Positions 8,157 to 17,980 of a stretch of DNA of 64,000 nucleotides are shown one piece after another. Under the pieces are notes generated by a model. It searched no databases and was not told the origin of the DNA. It was given only the letters and a program-made list of their open reading frames with translations. Origin of the DNA: Clostridium saccharoperbutylacetonicum N1-4(HMT) (lineage in GTDB: Bacteria; Bacillota; Clostridia; Clostridiales; Clostridiaceae). A program made the position numbers and the translations under genes. The first letter of the stretch is position 1, and every line of letters starts with the position of its first letter. The stretch covers positions 3,471,001 to 3,535,000 of the forward strand of contig NC_020291.1 in NCBI RefSeq assembly GCF_000340885.1, in the 5' to 3' direction.

Positions 8157-8711
8157 ATGAAATTAAAATCAATAGCTTTAGCAATGGCTTTTACTAGTAT
8201 ACTTATGGCGTTACCTACTAGTGCTAAAGCCGAATCAAAACCTAATAATAGCTTTAACTCAAATTATATTGAAAAAGAGACTTCTATTCCAACTTTACAA
8301 AAACAAGCTGGACTCGATTGGCTCAATTTTTATCCGAATAAAGATATAACATATAATTCAGGCTGTAATAGCTATACCTTTTATTCTAATAATAATAATA
8401 ATAATGTTGATGGTAATTTTATCATATATTATATCAACAATACTACTGGAGCAGGCGTTAGTGTTACTTTTAACAGTACCACATGTTCTGCAGTAACTTT
8501 TCCAATCGATGTAACAACAGCTCCAGCTGTCACACTATCCAATACTGGGATTCCTAATTTTACAACTAATTATGAAGAATTCTTAAATGAGTATGACAAA
8601 CAAGAAATAGAATTCGATAATTGGATAAATAAGATGAATGACAAAATAGATTCGCAATTTGATAAAGTGCAAAAGCAAATGGAAAACTCTTGGAAGTTTA
8701 TGAAAATGTAA
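8157..8711 (+). CDS. Exported protein of unknown function
   Basis: I do not recognise a family. The 184-residue protein has a clean Sec signal peptide (MKLKSIALAMAFTSILMALP, cleavage likely after TSAKA). The mature part has two Cys, a Tyr/Asn-rich stretch with seven Asn in a row encoded by an AAT microsatellite (~8384-8405), then a Thr/Val-rich beta-type segment. It closes with a charged, probably helical tail (~140-184, EFLNEYDKQEIEFDNWINKM...) that may form a coiled coil. AAGGAAGTG precedes ATG 8157. It is monocistronic, bounded by strong terminators. A surface or secreted role is inferred from the signal peptide only. Confidence 0.7.
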   Translation: MKLKSIALAMAFTSILMALPTSAKAESKPNNSFNSNYIEKETSIPTLQKQAGLDWLNFYPNKDITYNSGCNSYTFYSNNNNNNVDGNFIIYYINNTTGAGVSVTFNSTTCSAVTFPIDVTTAPAVTLSNTGIPNFTTNYEEFLNEYDKQEIEFDNWINKMNDKIDSQFDKVQKQMENSWKFMKM

Positions 8712-8751
8712 GCATAAGAAACTCAAAATTCAATTTTTTATTAAATAACAC

Positions 8752-8792
8752 AAAAGATAACACATACTTAGGGGAGTATGTGTTATCTTTTT
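8752..8792. terminator. Bidirectional terminator between the exported protein gene and ilvN
   Basis: A 17-bp perfect stem, AAAAGATAACACATACT (8752-8768) with its complement at 8775-8791, loop TAGGGG. T runs lie on both sides, so it can serve the convergent genes. Confidence 0.88.
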
Positions 8793-8906
8793 GTTTATAG
8801 GGGAAATAATAATGCTTTACCTCAACAAATTTAATTTTATTCTATAAAGTTCACAACAATGTTACAATGCTGTGGCAGAAGTGTAAGAAATGTGCTCCCT
8901 CGTTAA

Positions 8907-9218
8907 TTATAAATTATCACCATTTGTATTTAATTTCAAAACTTTATCAAGATTTTCAAATACAGATTGATCATAATCTTGATGAAGAGTTACATCAAGG
9001 ACATCATAAAGTTTTTCAAGTTGCTTTATAATTTGATCTAATACAAAATCATTTTTTACTAATAAATACATTTTACTAGTTGAACCATCACCAATTTGAG
9101 CACATAATATTCCTTCAAGGTTAAAAGCACGTCTAGCAAATAAGCCTGTAATATGACTCATCACTCCAGCATGGTTTCTAACATGTAATTCAATTAAATA
9201 AGAATTAGTGTTAATCAT
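8907..9218 (-). CDS. ilvN: Acetolactate synthase small (regulatory) subunit
   Basis: Regulatory subunit that activates the IlvB catalytic subunit and carries valine feedback. The 103 residues form one ACT domain: LIELHVRNHAGVMSHITGLF, then RRAFNLEGILC, as in IlvN/IlvH. It is shorter than the ~160-residue IlvH type and lacks its C-terminal domain, so it resembles the short IlvN class. ATG 9218 lies within the end of ilvB (8-base overlap, ATGATTAA), which suggests translational coupling. GGTGGTG in the ilvB tail serves as its ribosome site. Confidence 0.88.
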   Translation of the reverse strand: MINTNSYLIELHVRNHAGVMSHITGLFARRAFNLEGILCAQIGDGSTSKMYLLVKNDFVLDQIIKQLEKLYDVLDVTLHQDYDQSVFENLDKVLKLNTNGDNL

Positions 9219-10902
9219 TAAATTTTACACCACCGATCATTTCAATATTTGATTTTCCTGGGGGAACCATTGGAAGAATATTTTCTGTTTCATTAATTGG
9301 AATATTTATTAACCAAGGTCCTTTAGCTTCTAAAATTTCTCCTAATTTTTCTAAAGGATTTGTTTCACTAGCCAAATCACATGAATTTATTCCAAAACCT
9401 TCTGCAATAATTTTAAAATCCGGATTTGAAATAAAACTTGATGCAATATAATGTTCATTATAAATAAGCTGTTGCTGCTGACGAACTAATCCTAAGTGAT
9501 GGTTATTTAAAATTATTATTTTTACATTTAAATCTAAATCTGCTAAGGTAGCAAGTTCTTGAATATTCATTAATATAGAACCATCACCACTAAAGCAAAG
9601 TATGGTTTTATCTGTATTCATCAAGGCTGCGCCTATAGCAACTGGAAGACCAAATCCCATAGTACCTAAGCCACTAGATGTTAGAAGGGTTCTCGGAGAA
9701 CTGAATGGATATCTTTGTGCAACCCACATTTGATGTTGTCCTACATCTGTGGCAATAATTGTATCTCTAGGAACCTTAATACCAATATAAGGTATTATAT
9801 TTGCTGGATGTAAATCATTGTCATAAGAAGGTAACGGATATTTTTCTTTAAAACACTTAACCCTTTCAATCCAACCACGCCTTGATTTGTCCTCAATTTC
9901 AGGCAAAATATCTTCTAAGAAATCTTTAATATTTGCAACCATTGATAAACTGCTTGATTTAACTTTATTAATTTCTGACGGATCTATATCAATGTGAATT
10001 ATAGAAGCATTAGGGCAAAATTTTTCAATATTTCCTGTTGCACGATCATCAAATCTTACACCTAGAGCTAAAATTAAGTCAGCTTCATTAAACAAATAAT
10101 TAGTATAAGGAGCTCCATGCATTCCAATCATTCCAAGACTTAATTCATCATTACTAGGATACGCATCTAATCCCATAAGACTTAAAGCAACAGGAATATT
10201 ACCCTTTTTAGCTAATTCATATAAATTGTTTGAAGCATTAGAATTAATAACACCTCCACCAGCATAAATAATTGGTTTCCTAGACTTATTAATTAATTCA
10301 GCCATACAAAATAGAGTAGAGCCTTTTAAATTTTTTCGCTCACACAAGCCATCAAGTTGTTGAGTTTCGTTAGAGAAATCTTCTACTTCAATGATTTGTG
10401 TCTGAATATTTTTAGGAATATCAATTAATACAGGTCCTGGTCTTCCATCTAAAGCTATTTTAAAAGCTTCCTTAATTACAGTAAATAAATCATTAATATC
10501 TCTAATTAAAAAATTATGTTTTGTTATTGGAATAGTTAATCCATATGCATCAACTTCTTGAAAAGCATCTGTACCAATTGCTGATAATGGTACTTGACCA
10601 GTTATAGCAACTAATGGGATTGAATCAAGTTTTGCATCTGCAATAGCTGTTAATAGGTTAGTTGCTCCAGGTCCAGATGTTGCAAAACATACGCCCACCT
10701 TATTAGTACTTCTTGAAATTCCTTGTGCAATAAAGCCCGCGCCTTGTTCATGTCGCGCTAATATATGTTTGATTTTACTTTTATATAAAGCATCATATAA
10801 TGGAAGATTAAATCCACCTGGAATTCCTGCAATATATTCTACACCTTCATTTTCTAAAAGTTTTATAACAATTTCCGCACCACTATATTTCAAAAAAATC
10901 AC
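9211..10902 (-). CDS. ilvB: Acetolactate synthase large (catalytic) subunit
   Basis: ThDP-dependent enzyme making 2-acetolactate or 2-aceto-2-hydroxybutyrate, the first common step to Val, Leu and Ile. The 563 residues show the N-terminal PYR domain with the catalytic glutamate in ARHEQGAGFIAQG, the central FAD-binding domain (ALGVRFDDRATG), and the C-terminal ThDP motif GDGSILMNIQELATLADLDL...IILNN. FAD-region and activation residues indicate the anabolic AHAS rather than the catabolic AlsS. Transcription starts at the promoter at 11312-11341 and passes through a T-box leader. ilvC and ilvD are not nearby. Confidence 0.95.
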   Translation of the reverse strand: MIFLKYSGAEIVIKLLENEGVEYIAGIPGGFNLPLYDALYKSKIKHILARHEQGAGFIAQGISRSTNKVGVCFATSGPGATNLLTAIADAKLDSIPLVAITGQVPLSAIGTDAFQEVDAYGLTIPITKHNFLIRDINDLFTVIKEAFKIALDGRPGPVLIDIPKNIQTQIIEVEDFSNETQQLDGLCERKNLKGSTLFCMAELINKSRKPIIYAGGGVINSNASNNLYELAKKGNIPVALSLMGLDAYPSNDELSLGMIGMHGAPYTNYLFNEADLILALGVRFDDRATGNIEKFCPNASIIHIDIDPSEINKVKSSSLSMVANIKDFLEDILPEIEDKSRRGWIERVKCFKEKYPLPSYDNDLHPANIIPYIGIKVPRDTIIATDVGQHQMWVAQRYPFSSPRTLLTSSGLGTMGFGLPVAIGAALMNTDKTILCFSGDGSILMNIQELATLADLDLNVKIIILNNHHLGLVRQQQQLIYNEHYIASSFISNPDFKIIAEGFGINSCDLASETNPLEKLGEILEAKGPWLINIPINETENILPMVPPGKSNIEMIGGVKFND

Positions 10903-11021
10903 TCCTTAACTTTATAATCTATTCATCATTGATTTTGGGTAACCATGGAATTTTTAGTTACATATGATATCTTTGGAACTCTTTAAGTATAAATAATTGG
11001 CTTTTGTAACATCTTTAAAAT

Positions 11022-11290
11022 AAAAAAAGCTCCTCATCCTAGACATTTAGGACGAAGAGCAACTCACCGCGGTACCACCTAATTTTGTATATTAAATACA
11101 CTCTTTAATTATGATACAAGCAAAAGCTTATATCATTGTCTTTATAACGGTAGACATTCCGTTTAATTCTACTCTCAAAATGATTTCTATTAAATTCTCC
11201 AAGGCTACTTTCCATATATAAATCATGAGAATTTCCACCAACCATTCTCTCTCTTTATTTCAAAAATATATGTACTTCTCCTTATCAACG
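11022..11290 (-). promoter_or_regulatory. T-box riboswitch of ilvBN
   Basis: On the minus strand the antiterminator motif AGGTGGTACCGCGG spans about 11067-11080. The terminator stem is at 11022-11060 (GCTCTTCGTCCTA with TAGGATGAGGAGC), followed by seven T. Stem I has the expected GGTGG loop near 11236-11245. Aligning the specifier region with the aspS leader puts the codon at 11206-11208, reading GTA (Val). The valine assignment is my inference from a hand alignment; the T-box itself is clear. Confidence 0.88.
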
Positions 11291-11311
11291 AAGCATATTT
11301 GATTTGTATTA

Positions 11312-11341
11312 ATTATATTCAAAAATGAATATATTTGTCAA
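11312..11341 (-). promoter_or_regulatory. Promoter of ilvBN
   Basis: On the minus strand TTGACA (11336-11341) and TATAAT (11312-11317) are separated by 18 bp. Both hexamers are perfect consensus. It lies just upstream of the T-box leader. Confidence 0.8.
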
Positions 11342-11342
11342 T

Positions 11343-11357
11343 AATATTCTGAATATT
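11343..11357 (-). promoter_or_regulatory. CodY-like box abutting the ilvBN -35
   Basis: AATATTCTGAATATT is a perfect-arm palindrome and matches the CodY consensus AATTTTCWGAAAATT at 13 of 15 positions. It lies one base upstream of the -35 hexamer. A weaker copy (TATTCTGAAT) is at about 11369-11378. CodY represses branched-chain amino acid genes in many Firmicutes, so a repressor site is plausible. Confidence 0.55.
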
Positions 11358-11560
11358 TTGCTAATTGTATTCTGAATTTTTTTAAAAAATTATAATAATT
11401 TATAGTGTATTATATTAATATTTGAAGAAAAATATGTTGTAATTGCTATTAAAAGTTATTATAATATTACGATAATATAATATAAAAATTTGTTTTTAGC
11501 AAAAAGTAAACTCATATTGTAATTATGAAAAAATAAAATGGTGATATTAGGAGAACTTTA

Positions 11561-12187
11561 ATGTTAAATCATAAAGGTACACAAATTATTGAAACTACTA
11601 AATTTATATTAAGGCCATTTAGAGTTTATGATATCTTTGATATGTATTATAATTGGGCTTCTGATAAGGAGGTTACAAAATATCTTACGTGGGAAAAGCA
11701 TGATAGCATTAATAAAACTAAAGTTGTAATTTCAATTTGGAAAACTGCTTATCAAAGCTTAGAATATTATAATTGGGCAATAGAAGATAAGTCTACTGGT
11801 AGCGTAATTGGAAGTATTAATCTTATGAATCTTGATAACTTTAACGAAAACTGTGAAGTAGGATTTTGTATAGGTAAAGAGTTTTGGAATAAAGGAATTA
11901 TGACAGAAGTATTAAATACTGTACTTGATTTTGCCTTTATGGAAATTAATTTCTATAGAATTACAGCTAGAAGGCATATTAACAATTTAGCTTCAGGAAT
12001 GGTTTTGAAGAAATGCAATTTTGTATATGAAGGTATTTTACGGAAAATAGTAAAAAATAATTTAGGTGTATTTGTTGATTGCAAATATTATTCAATAATA
12101 AAACCAGAATATATTGAGCTTGAAAAAGCAGGTAATGAAAAGAAGAGTTATAGAGAAATTAAAGATTTAATTAATAACTTAAATTAA
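11561..12187 (+). CDS. GNAT acetyltransferase of the RimJ/RimL type
   Basis: Likely acetylates an N-terminal or small-molecule amine using acetyl-CoA. The 208 residues begin with the RimJ/L-type pattern IIETTKFILRPFRVYDIFDMYYNWASDKEV. Next come GSINLMN, the acetyl-CoA-binding strand CEVGFCIGKEFWNKGIMTEVL, and FYRITARRHINNLASGMVLKKCNF, which ends with the family's G(M/L)xxxK pattern. The C-terminal ~25 residues are a charged extension. TTAGGAG lies 10 bp before ATG 11561. It stands alone, with its own terminator. Confidence 0.82.
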   Translation: MLNHKGTQIIETTKFILRPFRVYDIFDMYYNWASDKEVTKYLTWEKHDSINKTKVVISIWKTAYQSLEYYNWAIEDKSTGSVIGSINLMNLDNFNENCEVGFCIGKEFWNKGIMTEVLNTVLDFAFMEINFYRITARRHINNLASGMVLKKCNFVYEGILRKIVKNNLGVFVDCKYYSIIKPEYIELEKAGNEKKSYREIKDLINNLN

Positions 12188-12191
12188 TAGC

Positions 12192-12228
12192 AAGGAGCAG
12201 ATGAGTATATAGTGCCACTGCTCCTTTT
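12192..12228 (+). terminator. Terminator after the RimJ/L-type gene
   Basis: AAGGAGCAG (12192-12200) pairs with CTGCTCCTT (12218-12226), followed by a short T run. The loop is 17 bases. Confidence 0.7.
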
Positions 12229-12336
12229 AATTATTGAAAATACCTAAAAATATTTTTCTAGATATAAATGCTAGGGATAAAGAGTTTACTATGTTAAAAT
12301 ATAATGTATATACTTACACGAAGGAGATTAAGACTA

Positions 12337-14274
12337 ATGAACATAATTACTTTAGAAAATATAACCAAAAGTTATAGTGATAAAATTTTATTAAACAATA
12401 TTTCTCTTGGAATAAGTGATGGAGATAAAGTTGGTTTAATTGGTATAAATGGAGCAGGAAAATCCACTTTTTTAAAGGTTGTATCAGGACGTGAAGAATT
12501 TTTTGAAGGAAATATTATAAAAGGGAAGAATGTGAGAATTGAATTTCTTGATCAAGATCCAGTATTTCATGAAAATGCAACAGTATTAGAACAAGTATTT
12601 AAAGGCGATACTAAAGAAATGAAACTCCTAAAAAAATACGAGGAATTATTAGATAAAATTAAGTCTTCAAAGGGAGAAGAATTTGATTTACTTAATAAGG
12701 AACTCATTAAAGTTCAAAGTGAAATTGACTCTTTAAATTTATGGGATATGGAAAGTGAAGCAAAGACTATATTAACTAAGCTTGGAATAAAAGATTTTTC
12801 TCAAAAAGTTGGAAATTTATCTGGCGGTCAAAAAAAGCGAATAGCTCTTGCATGCTCACTAATAACTCCATGCCATTTGCTAATTTTAGATGAACCTACA
12901 AACCATTTAGATTCAGATTCTATTGAATGGCTTGAAGAGTACTTAAATTCTAGAAAAGGTGCTTTATTAATGATTACTCATGATAGGTATTTTCTAGATA
13001 GAGTAACTAATAAAATTATAGAATTAGATAGAGGAAATTTATATTCATATCCTGGAAATTATACAGCTTTTCTTGAAAAGAAAATTGAAAGACTAGAAGT
13101 TGAGCAAGTTCAAGAAGATAAAAGAAATGCTTTAATTAGAAATGAGTTAAAATGGGTACGTAGAGGAGCAAAAGCAAGAACTACAAAACAAAAAGCCAGA
13201 CTCCAAAGATTTGATGAACTTGTTAATACTGAAAGTATGAAGAGACAAGAAGATGTGGATATTTCCCTTGTTGGGTCTCGTCTTGGTAAAAAAGTTGTTG
13301 AATTATATAATATAAGCAAATCCTTTGGAGATAAAACATTAATTAAAGATTTTAATTATATATTTTTAAGAGACGATAGAATTGGAGTAGTAGGTGAAAA
13401 TGGTGCCGGTAAAACAACGTTAGTTAATATATTGAGAGGAAACCTTGCCGCTGACAATGGAACAATTGAAATTGGAGATACAGTAAAGATAAGCTGTTTT
13501 TCACAAGATAATAATCATATGGAACCAACCTTAAGAGTAATTGATTATGTTAGGGAGGGTGGCGAATTTATACCAGTTGAAGATGGTACAAAAATTTCTG
13601 CTTCAACTATGTGTGAAAGATTCCTTTTTGATAGTACAATGCAATATACTCCTATTGGGAAACTATCTGGAGGAGAAAAACGTAGACTGCATTTACTTAG
13701 AATTTTAATGGAATCTCCAAACTTTTTAATATTAGATGAGCCTACTAACGATTTAGATATAGAGACTTTAAAGATACTAGAAGACTTTTTAGATAAATTT
13801 ATGGGAGTAATAGTTGTTGTATCCCATGATAGATATTTCTTAGATAGAGTTTGTACTAAAATATTTTCTTATGAAGGAAATGGATATATAAAAGAATATC
13901 ATGGTAATTATAGTGATTTTTTAATTTCAAAGGAAATAGAAAAAGCTTCTGATATAACTACCAGTAAAAATACAGGTGAAACAAAAGATGACAGAATCAA
14001 AAACTCAAAAGAAAAAACTAAAGATAACAAACCAAAGTTTACCTTTAAAGAACAAAAAGAATATGAAACAATAGATGATGACATTTTAAAGTTGGAAGAA
14101 AAAATTAAAACACTAGAAACTGAAATGTCAAAAAACTCTTCAAACTACGGCAAACTTAATGAGTTAATTAAAGAAAAAGATGTTATTCAAAAAGAATTAG
14201 AGTTTAAATATGAACGTTGGGAATATTTAAATGAAATTGCTGAAGCAATTGAAGAATTCAAAAATAATAATTAG
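12337..14274 (+). CDS. ABC-F ATPase of the Uup type
   Basis: A soluble twin-ATPase protein of the translation- or replication-associated ABC-F group, with no membrane segments. The first ATPase domain has Walker A GINGAGKST, signature LSGGQKKR and Walker B LLILDEPTNHLD. A linker of ~80 charged residues (the P-site-tRNA interaction motif region, KWVRRGAKARTTKQKAR) follows. The second domain has GENGAGKTT, LSGGEKRR and FLILDEPTNDLD. The C-terminal ~75 residues (FTFKEQKEYETIDDDI...) form the coiled coil typical of Uup. I start at ATG 12337, 10 bp after AAGGAG (12321-12326); an upstream in-frame ATG at 12304 would place that site inside the gene. Exact cellular role not decidable here. Confidence 0.88.
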   Translation: MNIITLENITKSYSDKILLNNISLGISDGDKVGLIGINGAGKSTFLKVVSGREEFFEGNIIKGKNVRIEFLDQDPVFHENATVLEQVFKGDTKEMKLLKKYEELLDKIKSSKGEEFDLLNKELIKVQSEIDSLNLWDMESEAKTILTKLGIKDFSQKVGNLSGGQKKRIALACSLITPCHLLILDEPTNHLDSDSIEWLEEYLNSRKGALLMITHDRYFLDRVTNKIIELDRGNLYSYPGNYTAFLEKKIERLEVEQVQEDKRNALIRNELKWVRRGAKARTTKQKARLQRFDELVNTESMKRQEDVDISLVGSRLGKKVVELYNISKSFGDKTLIKDFNYIFLRDDRIGVVGENGAGKTTLVNILRGNLAADNGTIEIGDTVKISCFSQDNNHMEPTLRVIDYVREGGEFIPVEDGTKISASTMCERFLFDSTMQYTPIGKLSGGEKRRLHLLRILMESPNFLILDEPTNDLDIETLKILEDFLDKFMGVIVVVSHDRYFLDRVCTKIFSYEGNGYIKEYHGNYSDFLISKEIEKASDITTSKNTGETKDDRIKNSKEKTKDNKPKFTFKEQKEYETIDDDILKLEEKIKTLETEMSKNSSNYGKLNELIKEKDVIQKELEFKYERWEYLNEIAEAIEEFKNNN

Positions 14275-14284
14275 AGGTAAATAA

Positions 14285-14473
14285 ATGGAAGTACATGTAT
14301 TTTTAAAAGGAAAAATTGAACCAACTATATTTCAAGGAGAACGTATTGATATTTTAGATATAGAACTTGAAGGCAGAAAGTATAAACAGATACGATATTT
14401 TAGAAAGGGAGTATCAAAATCTCAATATATTAGTGTAGACTTAATAAAAAATATTAAAGAAATTAGGAAGTAA
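14285..14473 (+). CDS. Small conserved-looking protein of unknown function
   Basis: A 62-residue, basic, beta-rich protein (MEVHVFLKGKIEPTIFQGER...). I do not recognise a family. AGAGGTAAATAA spaces well to ATG 14285. It lies 10 bp after the uup-type gene and 17 bp before the SNF2 helicase gene, so it is probably co-transcribed with both. The FRKG...SQYISVDLIKNI end suggests a compact domain that could bind nucleic acid, but this is a guess. Confidence 0.6.
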   Translation: MEVHVFLKGKIEPTIFQGERIDILDIELEGRKYKQIRYFRKGVSKSQYISVDLIKNIKEIRK

Positions 14474-14490
14474 AAATGCAGGTGATATAA

Positions 14491-17400
14491 TTGATAAAAC
14501 AAATTTTACTAGAGGGTTTCAATAAAAACATAACAAATTTAACTCTTACTAAAGGTCAAAGGGTAATAAAAAATGATTTATTAAGAGACCTTAAAGTTGA
14601 TGTAGATAGAGATTCTATTAAAATCAATTCAATTGTAGTTTCAGAAAGCCTTCTAAGTGAATATTCATGTAAACTAGAATTTGATAATATAACAAAAGAA
14701 GTTATTGGAAGTTACTGTAGTTGCCTGGATTTTGAAAAAAATGAATTTAAAAAAGATAATTATTGCTGTAAGCATTTAGTAGCAACATTTTATACCTTTC
14801 TAAGAGAATTAGATGACGATGATGAGTTGAGAAATAAAATAACTAACATTTTTAAACAAAAGGATACGAGAACTTCTTTTAAAGAAGAGTCTAATAATGA
14901 TTTATTGTCTTTACTTATAGGAGATTCTCAAAAAGAAAAATTGAAATTTGAAGTAATTATTAATAAGAATAATTGGTCTTCAAAGCTTCAAGCGGAATTT
15001 AAAATAGGTTTAAAAAACCAAAGCAACAAAATGTATATAGTAAAAGATATTAATCAATTTTTAGTAGCTCACTATAATAAGGTGCCAATAAAATATGGTA
15101 AAGATTTTACCTTTGATATTAAAACTCAAAGCTTCAATGCTGAAGATAACAGATTGATTAAATTCATGAATAATATCAAAAATATGGCTGATAGAGATAG
15201 AAACTTCAGACGATCACAAGATAAATTAATTGATGGAAAGACTTTGACTATTCCTGATATTATGTTTAAAGAATTTTTGACAATCATTAAAAAAAATAGA
15301 GTTTTCCTCGGAGATGGATTTTTTTATAGAATTTTAGAAACTGATATAATATATGGGGATTTACCTATTTCTTTTGCATTAACAAGCAAAAAAGATGTTA
15401 TAGTTTTAGAAGCTAATAGTGGAATCCCTGAAATCTTAACTCAAAATGAAGATGTGTTTTTATATGGTACTTCAATTTATATTCCATCTATAGAACAATG
15501 TGAAAGATTATCTCCTTATTTAAAAATATTTAATGGTACACCAAAAATAAGTTTCAATAAAAATAAAGAAACTAAAATTTTAAAAGAATTGATACCAGCT
15601 ATTCAAAAAGTATCAAAAGATTTAACTCTTTCAAAAGATATTAGAAATAAAATTATAATTGGTCCTGTTAGTTTTAGATTTTATTTTGATAAGGACAAGG
15701 AAATATCTTTATTATATAAAGTTTCTTATGAAGGATATGAGTTTAATTACTTTGATGAAGTTACTGATAAAATAATTTACAGAGATACGCATAAGGAATA
15801 TGAAGTCTTAGCAACATTAAAAAGCCTTGGATTTGAGGAAATAAATGAAAGACTATATTTTATGAAAGATGATGAAGAAATCTTCAGATTTTTTAAATAC
15901 GATATAGAAAAACTACAAAAATATGGTGAAGTATTCTATTCTGAAAGATTTAAAGGTATAAAAGATATTAAGAAATCAGATTTTAAGGGAGAAGTTAGAA
16001 AAGGTAAGTTCAATTATTTTGAATTTGAATTTAAGCTCTCAGACATATCTCAAGAAGAAACTGCAAAAATCCTAAGAAGTTTTAGAGATAATTTAAAATA
16101 CTATAAACTTGAAAATGGAGAATTTTTAGATTTAGAAGAAGAAGCTTTAAAAGAAGTACTTGTTCTTATGGATAATTTGCTCTTAGAAGAAGAATTAAAC
16201 AACAATTTAATACAAATTCCTTCAAGCAAAGGAGCATATTTTGAAGATTATCTTGAAGATAAAGAATTAAGATTTATTGAAACCTGTGAGGAAATTAAGG
16301 AATTAAAGAGTAGACTGAAAAATATCAAAGATAAAGTGTTTCAACCACCATATGGTTTACAAGCTCAGCTTAGAGAATATCAAAAAGACGGGTATAATTG
16401 GTTTAGAACTTTAGATTATCTGGGTTTTGGAGGAATACTTGGAGACGAAATGGGACTTGGTAAAACCCTTCAAGCTATTACTTTTCTGCTATCTAAACCA
16501 AACTCAAAGACTTTAATTATAGCTCCAACTTCTTTGATTTATAATTGGAAAAATGAATTCAAGAAATTTGCTCCATCTTTAAAAATAGGTATATCTAATG
16601 GCGTTAGAGAAGAAAGAGAAAAATTAATTGAGAAATACGACAAGTTTGATGTAATTTTAACTACCTACAATCTCTTAAGACGTGATTTAGAGTTATACAA
16701 TATGGAATTTGATTATTGTATTTTAGATGAAGCACAAAATATAAAAAATCAAAGTTCTCTAAGTGCTAAATCAGTTAAAGACATAAAAGCTAAAATTAAA
16801 TTTGCACTTACTGGTACTCCAATAGAAAATTCATTAATGGAACTTTGGTCAATATTTGATTTTATTATGCCAGGATATTTATATAACGAAAAAAAATTTG
16901 TTACCAGATACTTTAGAAGACTCGAAGAGGGTCCAGAAATTCTAGAAGAATTAAACAGGCTTACAAAACCATTTATTCTTAGACGATATAAGAAGGATGT
17001 AATTAAAGAATTACCAGATAAAATTGAAAAACGACTTTTTGTTCCATTAAGTGATGAACAAAAAGTTGTATATGAAACTTATTCAAATTATGCTAGAGAT
17101 TTAATTCAAAAGAAGGTTGATGATTTTGAGTTTGCAAAAAGTAAAATTGAAATTTTATCTTATATCACAAAACTTCGTCAAATATGTTTAGATCCTTCAG
17201 TTACCATGGACAATTATTCTGGGGCTAGTGGTAAAATAGATGCACTTATAGAACTATTAGAACAAAGTATTGAGGAAGGACATAAAATATTAGTATTTTC
17301 TCAATTTACTTCAGTATTAAAAAATATAGGTAAAATTTTAAGTGAGAAACATTTTTTATATTCTTATTTAGATGGAGCAGTATCTTCAATAAATAGAATG

Positions 17401-17757
17401 AAAATGGTTGATGAATTTAATAATGGAGAAAATCCAGTATTTCTTGTATCCTTAAAAGCTGGCGGAACTGGTTTAAATTTAACTAGTGCTGATATAGTAA
17501 TACATTTTGATCCTTGGTGGAATCCAGCAGTTGAAGATCAAGCAACAGACAGAGCTCATAGAATTGGCCAAAAAAATATAGTCGAAGTAATTAAGCTGAT
17601 TGCTGAAGGAACTATAGAGGAAAAAATAATGGAACTTCAAGATTCAAAGCGAGAACTGATTAACAAAGTTCTTGGTGACGATTTATCAGTAGGTACTTTT
17701 ATAAATACCTTAAAAGAAGATGAAATTATAAATTTATTTAACCAGGATAAGAATTAA
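14491..17757 (+). CDS. SWIM-domain SNF2/Rad54-type helicase
   Basis: A large (1088 aa) DNA translocase of the SNF2 superfamily as found in Firmicutes. The N-terminal SWIM zinc finger is C76-x-C78 ... C93-x-H95. A ~450-residue SNF2-associated region follows. The ATPase core is from ~residue 630: Walker A GDEMGLGKTLQ, motif II LDEAQNIKN, motif III LTGTPIENSLMELWSIFDF. The second RecA lobe shows LVFSQFTSVLKNI, SLKAGGTGLNLTSAD and ATDRAHRIGQ. The start is TTG 14491 with AGGTGA five bases ahead. Its likely role is remodelling or repair of protein-DNA complexes, inferred from family. Confidence 0.92.
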   Translation: MIKQILLEGFNKNITNLTLTKGQRVIKNDLLRDLKVDVDRDSIKINSIVVSESLLSEYSCKLEFDNITKEVIGSYCSCLDFEKNEFKKDNYCCKHLVATFYTFLRELDDDDELRNKITNIFKQKDTRTSFKEESNNDLLSLLIGDSQKEKLKFEVIINKNNWSSKLQAEFKIGLKNQSNKMYIVKDINQFLVAHYNKVPIKYGKDFTFDIKTQSFNAEDNRLIKFMNNIKNMADRDRNFRRSQDKLIDGKTLTIPDIMFKEFLTIIKKNRVFLGDGFFYRILETDIIYGDLPISFALTSKKDVIVLEANSGIPEILTQNEDVFLYGTSIYIPSIEQCERLSPYLKIFNGTPKISFNKNKETKILKELIPAIQKVSKDLTLSKDIRNKIIIGPVSFRFYFDKDKEISLLYKVSYEGYEFNYFDEVTDKIIYRDTHKEYEVLATLKSLGFEEINERLYFMKDDEEIFRFFKYDIEKLQKYGEVFYSERFKGIKDIKKSDFKGEVRKGKFNYFEFEFKLSDISQEETAKILRSFRDNLKYYKLENGEFLDLEEEALKEVLVLMDNLLLEEELNNNLIQIPSSKGAYFEDYLEDKELRFIETCEEIKELKSRLKNIKDKVFQPPYGLQAQLREYQKDGYNWFRTLDYLGFGGILGDEMGLGKTLQAITFLLSKPNSKTLIIAPTSLIYNWKNEFKKFAPSLKIGISNGVREEREKLIEKYDKFDVILTTYNLLRRDLELYNMEFDYCILDEAQNIKNQSSLSAKSVKDIKAKIKFALTGTPIENSLMELWSIFDFIMPGYLYNEKKFVTRYFRRLEEGPEILEELNRLTKPFILRRYKKDVIKELPDKIEKRLFVPLSDEQKVVYETYSNYARDLIQKKVDDFEFAKSKIEILSYITKLRQICLDPSVTMDNYSGASGKIDALIELLEQSIEEGHKILVFSQFTSVLKNIGKILSEKHFLYSYLDGAVSSINRMKMVDEFNNGENPVFLVSLKAGGTGLNLTSADIVIHFDPWWNPAVEDQATDRAHRIGQKNIVEVIKLIAEGTIEEKIMELQDSKRELINKVLGDDLSVGTFINTLKEDEIINLFNQDKN

Positions 17758-17980
17758 ATAGATTACGATTGTTACAAATTTAAAAAGAAGAAAAAAATTG
17801 CACACTATAATTAAATGTAAATAAATTATATATATATTGAAATTATCAATGTTAAATATTCAATAATTATCACCGAATATTGATTTACAATGGAAATATT
17901 TAATTTTGAACAAATTTTGTAGTATATTTTAATTGGAACTTAAATATCGCATCATTTTATAGTTACAGGAGGGAAAAACA

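Noticed and set aside
17758-17980. Mg2+ riboswitch (M-box) in the mgtC-type leader
   Set aside because: The 220-bp leader is A+T-rich without the long conserved blocks of an M-box; no strong stems found by eye.
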